The notes under the pieces: generated by a model
Seen by the model: only the letters and a program-made list of their open reading frames with translations
Databases searched by the model: none
Told to the model about the DNA's origin: nothing
Translations under genes and position numbers: made by a program
Part shown: piece after piece, positions 57,931-64,000 of the stretch
Layout: the number at the start of each line of letters is the position of its first letter
Position numbering within the stretch: position 1 is the stretch's first letter
Assembly: GCA_947184155.2 (NCBI GenBank)
Contig: CAMXCT020002027.1
Location: forward strand, 45,001-109,000
Source: Cladocopium goreaui
Taxonomy: Eukaryota > Sar > Dinophyceae > Suessiales > Symbiodiniaceae
Reading direction: 5' to 3'
DNA: 64,000 nucleotides

Positions 57931-58930
57931 AACACAGCTGTCTCGGGGTCTCCCTCCATGCCATGTCTTGGCCATGTTGGGATGTCAAAGGATCTCGAAA
58001 TCTGCCGGTGACACCGCAATGATGGACTTCTGGACCTGGTAGCAGTAGGAAAAAAGGCGATGAAAAAGGATGAAGTATCTGAAAAAACGAATTCGTTGGC
58101 TCTTGACCAGCGAAAATCGAAATCGAATATAAGACACACCTTAAATAGGGCCCTACTAAACCATCCCATCGTTTCTGGGGGGGGGTTACCACCCAGGCCC
58201 ATAGCCATATCCCATTGGTCAAAATCAGCATTTTTGATCGTTAAAACCCCATGTTTTGATAGTTGAACCATGTTAAAACCCCATGTTTGATACTGTAGTT
58301 GATTCTCCGAAATTGGATTGTCAAATACTAAATCTGCACTGGTGAGCCTGTGTCAGGTCAAGAGAGCAAGATTGCGTGACACTTGCAGGAAGTTTTCTGT
58401 CGTACCACCTGTGGGAAACGCGCTCGTATGCTGGATGTGCAAGTGAAATGATGTTGCGATATATTTTTTCGATCGTTCTTATTATGTTGCTGTTGGTTTC
58501 GAACATGTTTTATTTTTCCATAGATTGGGAATATCATCATCCCAACTGACGAACTCATATTTTTCAGAGGGGTAGGTCAACCACCAACCAGGTTGTGTTA
58601 TGCATTTCACGGTTACCGATTGTTTTCTGTGGATGAATCGGTACATGGTTTTTGAACATGTTCCCCATGGAACTGGATGCCTATGGAATATCCTCCATGA
58701 AATATGGCAGCATTTTGGAGAATCACCCATCGAATATTAGATGATACTGTACATGATGATACTTTTTTGGACTCTAGGATTTGTGGATAGCCTCTGTTCA
58801 GACAAACCCATGAAGCCCCTATGAACATGTTTGAAAGATAATTTTCTGCACTCGGAAATTACATTTTGTGAACAGGTTCCGCAGTGTCACGCTTGTGACC
58901 AGAAATCGCTTGCACGAATCTAGCCGATAG
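57931..58930 (+). CDS. C-terminal exons of an unrecognised gene
   Basis: Exon 57931-58007 follows acceptor gtttcctgctcag and reads NTAVSGSPSMPCLGHVGMSK, then DLEIC, ending in phase 2 at GTGACA. Exon 58885-58930 follows acceptor gttccgcag in the matching phase and reads VTLVTRNRLHESSR with TAG at 58928-58930. The first exon could alternatively be terminal, with TGA at 58009-58011. No family is recognised. Confidence 0.4.
58486..58591. mobile_element. Family B MITE
   Basis: TGTTGGTTTCGAACATG at the left (diverged) and ACCACCAACCAG at the right, with the ccaactgacgaactcatat block. Intronic. Confidence 0.78.
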
Positions 58931-59203
58931 TTTTTTGAGCCCCAACAAGACCTGCCATCATATATATATATATATTTATTTATTTATATAATTATATATA
59001 TATATATAATTATATATATATATATCGGTATGTGTTTTTTTGGGGTATATAGCCGCTAAGGCGCATGGTCTCAAAGGACCAGACCTCTTCAATGGATCCT
59101 GATATGATTCCTGTTGGAATTTTGGGTGTATCTGATTCATTCTGATTCCAGTCTTTGGGACATGAAAATTCTACGGTGGGTCCTGTTTAAAATTCGAATG
59201 CAG

Positions 59204-59305
59204 TACGTTCTGCTCTGTGCATTCGCCATGGCCATGGATTCTGGGGACCTTTTGAACCCACTGGAGTCATGGAATCCCAAGGGAAACCCCCTGGGCGTTT
59301 TGTGA
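59204..59305 (+). CDS. Coding exon, hydrophobic start
   Basis: Acceptor attcgaatgcag is followed by YVLLCAFAMAMDSGDLLNPL, then ESWNPKGNPLGVL and TGA at 59303-59305. A GT inside the last codons could be a donor. It reads like a terminal exon or the beginning of a secreted segment; no family is recognised. Confidence 0.4.
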   Translation, partial: YVLLCAFAMAMDSGDLLNPLESWNPKGNPLGVL

Positions 59306-59506
59306 TCAGAGCGTGCTTTTTTACTGCAGCAAAACGAGCAAAACCAAAACGAATCCAGTTCAACAAATGGTTATTGATAGCGTCCCTTTGATGTTCACAA
59401 ACTCCTGAAAAGGTAGATTTGATTCGTAGTCCCATAAGAATCCGTAAGATCGGAAATTGCAGACATTCAACATTTGCTGATTGGTGCATATTGGTGCTTT
59501 CAAAAT

Positions 59507-59650
59507 ATGGCAAATATTTGTCTGTCCATCCCTCGCTTCAATGGCCCCGGGCCTCACTGGCTCAACCAGTTTTTTGACGAATTTGAAGCTGCGAAAGTTA
59601 ATGCAAAAGGCCCAGCGGCCGTGCCACACATGGTTGAATCCTCCCAATGA
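59507..59650 (+). CDS. Possible first coding exon of an unrecognised gene
   Basis: ATG at 59507 opens MANICLSIPRFNGPGPHWLN, then QFFDEFEAAKVNAKGPAAVP, to TGA at 59648. A CAT ATG|GTTGAA donor at 59633 would give a 42-codon first exon in phase 0. Codon usage favours this frame over the longer 117-codon frame that overlaps it. No upstream acceptor was found, which supports an initiation exon. Confidence 0.4.
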   Translation: MANICLSIPRFNGPGPHWLNQFFDEFEAAKVNAKGPAAVPHMVESSQ

Positions 59651-59759
59651 CAAGCCAGTCTGTACTGGTGATCAGAAATGCCAAGCCAGGGTCTGCCGTG
59701 AAGATTGGGGGGAAGAGATGAATACAGTGCATATGTATTACATATGTATTACATATGTG

Positions 59760-59960
59760 GCATGCTCAATAGACTTGGTCTTTTTGGCCTTGGCCTCGAT
59801 CAGATCGTTAAAGGAAGAGCACGTCTTGACGTGAAGGTTTCAGGACCTGGCTGTGGCGTTCCGAATCTGATGATTTCCACCATGCCGTCTCGGCTCGACA
59901 GAACACTGCAATATATAGAAAGAACATGAAAGAACATGAAAGAAACTTAGTTTCCAAGTA
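59760..59960 (+). CDS. Coding-like interval, frame unresolved
   Basis: One frame reads NRLGLFGLGLDQIVKGRARL, then DVKVSGPGCGVPNLM. After the acceptor gaaggtttcag (ending about 59852) another frame reads TWLWRSESDDFHHAVSARQN and continues to TAA. Phases do not join cleanly to the exon at 59507. Confidence 0.3.
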
Positions 59961-60048
59961 AATCAAGTAACAAGTCTTTGGGAGATTGTTCCTATGTATA
60001 GGCTATGCAAAAAAATATTTGCGTTGAGTTTAGATATACTTATATTAC

Positions 60049-60258
60049 TTATGATGTGTTATCATTCTTGGTTTCTTTCCGTGGAGCAACACATGATTGG
60101 GGGGGTTGTCTTCCTGTCAGCCCAAACGCAGAGAAGAGAACTGACAAAAGATGTCCATGAGCCAACCCCCTGATTGTGCCAACCCCGAAGCCAGTCTGTT
60201 CACACCAAAGCTGTTGCATTTTGTTTGCGCAAAAAATTGTAGGTATGTTCAGCATCAC
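60049..60258 (-). CDS. Candidate minus-strand exon
   Basis: The minus strand has a CAG after cgcaaacaaaatgcaacag followed by LWCEQTGFGVGTIRGLAHGH, then LLSVLFSAFGLTGRQPP. A competing + frame (QTQRRELTKDVHEPTP after cttcctgtcag) is shorter. Not resolved. Confidence 0.3.
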   Translation of the reverse strand: MMLNIPTIFCANKMQQLWCEQTGFGVGTIRGLAHGHLLSVLFSAFGLTGRQPPQSCVAPRKETKNDNTS

Positions 60259-60797
60259 AGAGGTCTTTGAGTCTTTGAGGATTGACTTTTTGTCAAAGCT
60301 CCTTTCCTGTGCTTTCCAGCCTACAGCGCCCTAGCTGTTTCCAAGTCGGGAATCTCAGCTTTGCACATGCGGACTCAAGTCTTGGATATGTCGACCAACA
60401 CTTTTCAGTGCGGAGCTCAACCTACTGGTTTACTGGATCATATCCGCCTCTAACATGGCTTGCTGGAACATGCTGGAACATCCACCATGGCTAGTTCGAT
60501 GATTTCCCTTGAAAACCCTCCATCTATGGGGGATTTCCCAGCCATGGAGGTGATAGATATCCTTGCCCATTCAACAAGCAATAGCTAGATCTAACCAATT
60601 ATAAGTACCCCAATATAGCTGGCTGGTTAAACATGTTTAACATGGAAAATCCTACTAAAATATGGATGATTTGGTGGTGCTCCTATTTTAGGAAACCTCG
60701 ATATATGGGGCACAGCCTACGGATATAGCTACCCAACAATTGATGATTGGGGATTACTCAACCATAATTGGGGATGCAATCCCATCCCCCATATTAG

Positions 60798-60895
60798 TTA
60801 CACCCCATATTTATGGCGCCGTTTGTGTGTGGCTTCATCCCCGACTTTTTCGCCTGACTCCTGGCCTATGGTGGTTGCTGTGGATCATCACCGAT
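60798..60895 (+). CDS. Candidate exon, possibly membrane-associated
   Basis: After ag at 60797 and before GT at 60896, one frame reads VCVWLHPRLFRLTPGLWWLL, then WIITD, which resembles a membrane helix. All three + frames are partly open (another reads MAPFVCGFIPDFFA), so the frame is uncertain. Confidence 0.3.
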
Positions 60896-61046
60896 GTGGG
60901 GATCCACATACCTTTCCAAGCAGATGGCTTTGGAGATTGGATGGATCTTAGTATCTGATTGGTGGCTTGGGACATTGAAAATGGCCATAGAAATAGTGGA
61001 TTTACCCATTAAAAATGGTGATTATCCAACTGATCATTGATATACT

Positions 61047-61113
61047 GATTGGTGGTTTGGGACATTTGGATTATTTTTCCATGTATTGGGAATAACCATC
61101 AACCACCAACCAG
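61047..61113. mobile_element. Family B MITE, internally deleted
   Basis: ATTGGTGGTTTGGGAC and AACCACCAACCAG are only 67 bp apart. The left part of a family-A interior (ggccatagaaatagtggatt) lies just upstream at about 60983. Confidence 0.7.
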
Positions 61114-61184
61114 GTATCATGTTCTCATTTTAAAGTTGCCATGTTGAGGCATCCCCGAAATATTCTTCAGAAAGACCCAGACAG

Positions 61185-61210
61185 CCAGACATCGCCGCTG
61201 TGCTCTCAAG
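61185..61210 (+). CDS. Candidate micro-exon
   Basis: 26 bp between acceptor gacccagacag and a consensus-like AG|GTGATT donor, reading PDIAAVLS in phase 0 to 2. It could belong to the MORN gene downstream, but the phase does not match the exon at 61944 directly. Confidence 0.25.
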
Positions 61211-61617
61211 GTGATTAATGGGAACTGCATGTTGCTCTCAAGCCGAGCCTGGCCAGAAGGAGTCGATGGCTAATCCTCATGGATTCATCGAGGGTGCCTC
61301 CTCTGTTGTTATGTAGACATCTAGGAGTGGAGCATGTTCCACCAGAGACTTTTTTTGGGTGAAAAGCCTCAAAACGGGATCGAAAAAAAAAAAAACATCT
61401 AACGGCCTGTTATTTAAAGTTCCTGCCAAGCTGGTGTTCTATCTCTTTTTGGAGCACCAACAAAAATACAAAAGTCAATCGTACCACTAAATCATCATGA
61501 GACAAATCCATTTGACATCATTTGACCAATAATAATTAATTATATACCCCAAAAAATGCTTCAAATAACCGACCTCAATAACATCATCAAATCTCAAAAC
61601 ATATCAAAATCCCAAAC

Positions 61618-61714
61618 CTGGTTGGTGGTTTGGAACATTTTTTATTTTTCCACCATCCCAACTGACTTTCACTCCATCATTTTTTCAGATGGGTTAGCAG
61701 CAACCACCAACCAG
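61618..61714. mobile_element. Family B MITE
   Basis: CTGGTTGGTGGTTTGG and AACCACCAACCAG, 97 bp. Confidence 0.86.
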
Positions 61715-61943
61715 ATGGTTATGAATGGTGATATATTTTTTTTATTAATGATGCTTAATGATGGTTAGTGGCTATAGTTGATGGTTATTTCACCATTTTT
61801 TGATGGTGATTATTTACCATTTATGAAATTTATTACAATTTGTTTGATGGTTATGATTTACCATTTATTATATAACCATTTCCTCAATCACCAACCAGAA
61901 AAGCCCAACAAAAACAACGGCCTCACCAGGAGCTTTTGCACAG

Positions 61944-63616
61944 CGGCAACCCACCGCTGGAACCGCAAAAGGCCACGGCCTCTCGCAGCGTTGGACAGCC
62001 CAGCGGTGTAGGAAAAATCCAGGTTGGCCAAAGAAAAAAGATGTGGGTAGGTTGCAGCTATAGTTATTTTTTTTAATAATTGTTCATAGTTGGTTGTCAT
62101 AGTGTTGTTTTTTCCCGTTTTTTTCGAAATCGATATTTGGATGTGTTTGACTATGGGTTTGGTTTGTTCCAAAGTTGAATCCTTGGAGTGGTGAGATTCA
62201 AGATGATTCAATCATATGGTATTTGATGATATTTGTAGTATTGAAGAAATCATGGGATACAATAGGATATTTCAGCAACTATGTAGTAAAGTTTGACACT
62301 ATGATGGAATGATGGTCTCCCCAATTTAGTAACTGATAATAAACTAAAAATGAACTTACTGGTGGTTTCAATGTTCAATCATCATGGTATTTATTTGTTC
62401 ACTCGCATAGCCAAGATGATATCCTCCTGATCAATGTACGCCACGACCTGGGGAAATCAAACATGACAACCGGAAAATTCCCCCCATAGATGATTTTCTC
62501 CCTAAAATCCGTGGATTTGCTGGAATTTCTTCATGGAAGTTTGAGAGGAAAACATCATCCATTTATACATTTTCTGAAAATCTATAATGGCTATAATTCA
62601 TGAAGGATTATGCAATCATCCTATAATTCATCTATAAAACATCATCTATAAGTGAACATCATCCAACTAATTCATCTTATTCCATTGCTCCTTCGCTCAG
62701 GCCCCGGCCGCGCCGGTGGTCGCCAGCGATGGGGATGGCTACAATTACAAGGTGCGGTGGTTGAAAAACGGTGCCTGCACAGGGTACCAAGATGTACCAA
62801 GTATTGCAATATCTGGAAAACAAACATGGAAAAAATGGAAAAAAGGAAAAAATGGAATGGAAAAAATGGAAAACATGGAAAAAAATGGAAAAAATGGAAA
62901 GCTGAAAAAAATGAACAAAAATGGAAAAAAATGGAAAAAAAGGAAACAAATGGAAAACATGGAAAAAAATGGAAACCTGGAAAATATCTGGAAAAAGTTT
63001 CATCACCAAAAGATGGAAACTCGGTTCTATCTTTTGGGGTGTTGCTGTCGCTTTTTTGTGTAACTTTGACATGACTTTGCATTTTGGGGTATTTGGGATT
63101 ATACGAACTTATTAATGTAATATATGTTCATATATGGTCATATATGTATAAAAAATTGTATTATGGGGTATAATGCAGCAGTTCTTGGTGGGTTTACTAC
63201 CATCAAAATCTCCCAGAACGGGGACCCCGAAATGACCAGATTGCCCACTTTTTTTTACGGGTCGGGGAAATGGATTCATTGGTTCCAAGCAGATTTTTTT
63301 TACGAAATGATTTGATGACCTTCGATTCACCAAGTTTGAATTTAATGATATTCTAATGGTTTAAATGGATTTAATGGATTGATGATAAATGGATTTGGTT
63401 GTTATAATGGATTGATTATATTCTAATGACATTGTGGAATAATCTAATGGTTAATCTAATGGTTATTCACCAAGCAGCTCAGTGATGATGGTGATTCTCC
63501 CACTGCCAGCAGCGTTGTGTCGCGTCGCGTTGTGTCGACGCGGAGCGTGCTGTCAGGTGTTTCCAGATGGATCGAGATATGAAGGACAATGGAAGGATGG
63601 CCTAAAGCATGGCAAG
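61944..63616 (+). CDS. MORN-repeat protein gene (partial)
   Basis: MORN motifs (about 23 residues, YxGxWxxGxxHGxG) occur in proteins that bind membranes or link cytoskeletal and signalling parts. Three exons join in phase 0 after the first start: 61944-62005 (NRKRPRPLAALDSPA, donor GT), 62701-62751 (APAAPVVASDGDGYNYK, donor AAG|GTGCGG) and 63557-63616 (VFPDGSRYEGQWKDGLKHGK, donor AAG|GCGAGA). Joined, the last two read through one MORN unit: GYNYK, then FPDGSRYEGQWKDGLKHGK, whose next residue should be the closing Gly in the following exon. The exon break between them lies near the start of the unit. The first exon starts in phase 1, so an upstream exon exists. The gene almost certainly continues past 64000, because only one unit is seen here. 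Confidence 0.65.
62818..62990 (+). repeat. Purine-rich 'ggaaaaaat' array
   Basis: About 170 bp of atggaaaaaatgg-type units in the second intron of the MORN gene. The minus strand is stop-free and reads Phe/His/Pro-rich in several frames; these are repeat artefacts. Confidence 0.9.
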
Positions 63617-64000
63617 GCGAGAGGAAATATGTCGTTAGTTATCGTTGTTGTTGTTGTTTTTGTTCGAAGTTGTTGTTTCAGCTCAAGCATGTACAGTACT
63701 TGAGGATTGTTTGTTTTGTTTTTCCGCAGTTTTTGTTTCAATAAGGTACTTGGGGGTACAAGTGGCTCGTAAGCATATGAAATACTCCAGATATATATAT
63801 AATATATATATATATATTAATATATTAATATATGTATAATTTGGGCGATATCCCCAGTTACATTCAGTTACATACAATTGTAGATTCGTAGATATGACAG
63901 ATGGGCCAGACGAGACGGGTTTCGCATATGTTGTGGGCATGGAAAATCACGGAAATAGATCCAATCATGGGGATTAGATAGTTTCCTAAAATGGGATAAT
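63617..64000. other. Intron sequence after the MORN exon
   Basis: A gttgttgttgtt run, a cgtaagcatatg stretch, a TA microsatellite at 63792-63838, and at the very end tttcctaaaatggg, which matches the end of a further dispersed repeat seen near 30772 and 60685. No exon is seen. Confidence 0.5.

Noticed and set aside
62672..63082. Phe-rich minus ORFs of about 130 codons
   Set aside because: They translate the complement of the ggaaaaaatgg array and overlap the better-supported MORN exon at 62701 on +.

Overview
The window looks like a stretch of a large, intron-rich nuclear genome of a protist, most likely a dinoflagellate or a similar microalga. There are no bacterial operons or ribosome-binding sites. 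The background is AT-rich non-coding DNA full of short inverted-repeat elements and microsatellites. Scattered through it are short GC-rich islands of 20-240 bp that are open in one frame, have G/C-rich third codon positions, and sit between a pyrimidine-AG acceptor and a GT, GC or (rarely) GA donor. GC and GA donors fit dinoflagellate splicing, but the organism is an inference. All exon models here are manual: a chain was accepted when reading phases matched across introns, and no transcript or homology evidence was available.

Nearly all of the better-supported exons lie on the + strand, as in a unidirectional gene cluster. From left to right: the terminal exon of a gene ending at 1708; an unrecognised gene with phase-matched exons at 3177-12680; a TLC-domain-like multi-pass membrane protein at about 13859-23485; an unrecognised gene, probably with membrane segments, at about 25135-32249; a divergent drug/metabolite-transporter (NIPA/EamA-like) membrane protein at about 34175-41240; further exon groups at 41825-45231; an unrecognised gene at about 45923-48987 with a short methyltransferase-like motif; a small gene end at 55837-56182; several exons at 57139-60895; and a MORN-repeat gene at about 61944-63616 that probably continues past the window.

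The repeats are the most striking part. Family A is about 105 bp long, starts CCCTCTGGTAA, is flanked by TA, and has over 20 copies. Family B is about 100 bp with ends CTGGTTGGTGG. A third, 660-740 bp element is inserted inside a family-B copy at 7241, and another family-B copy is interrupted at about 29318, so the insertion order can be read directly. Large tandem arrays lie at 23926-24797 (12-bp, 40-bp and purine blocks), 49024-49315 (trinucleotide), 50876-54453 (a 3.6-kb block with short inverted ends and a duplicated 16-bp minisatellite) and 55253-55786 (a GC-rich repeat block between 14-bp inverted repeats).

No tRNA, rRNA, CRISPR array or intact transposase gene was recognised.
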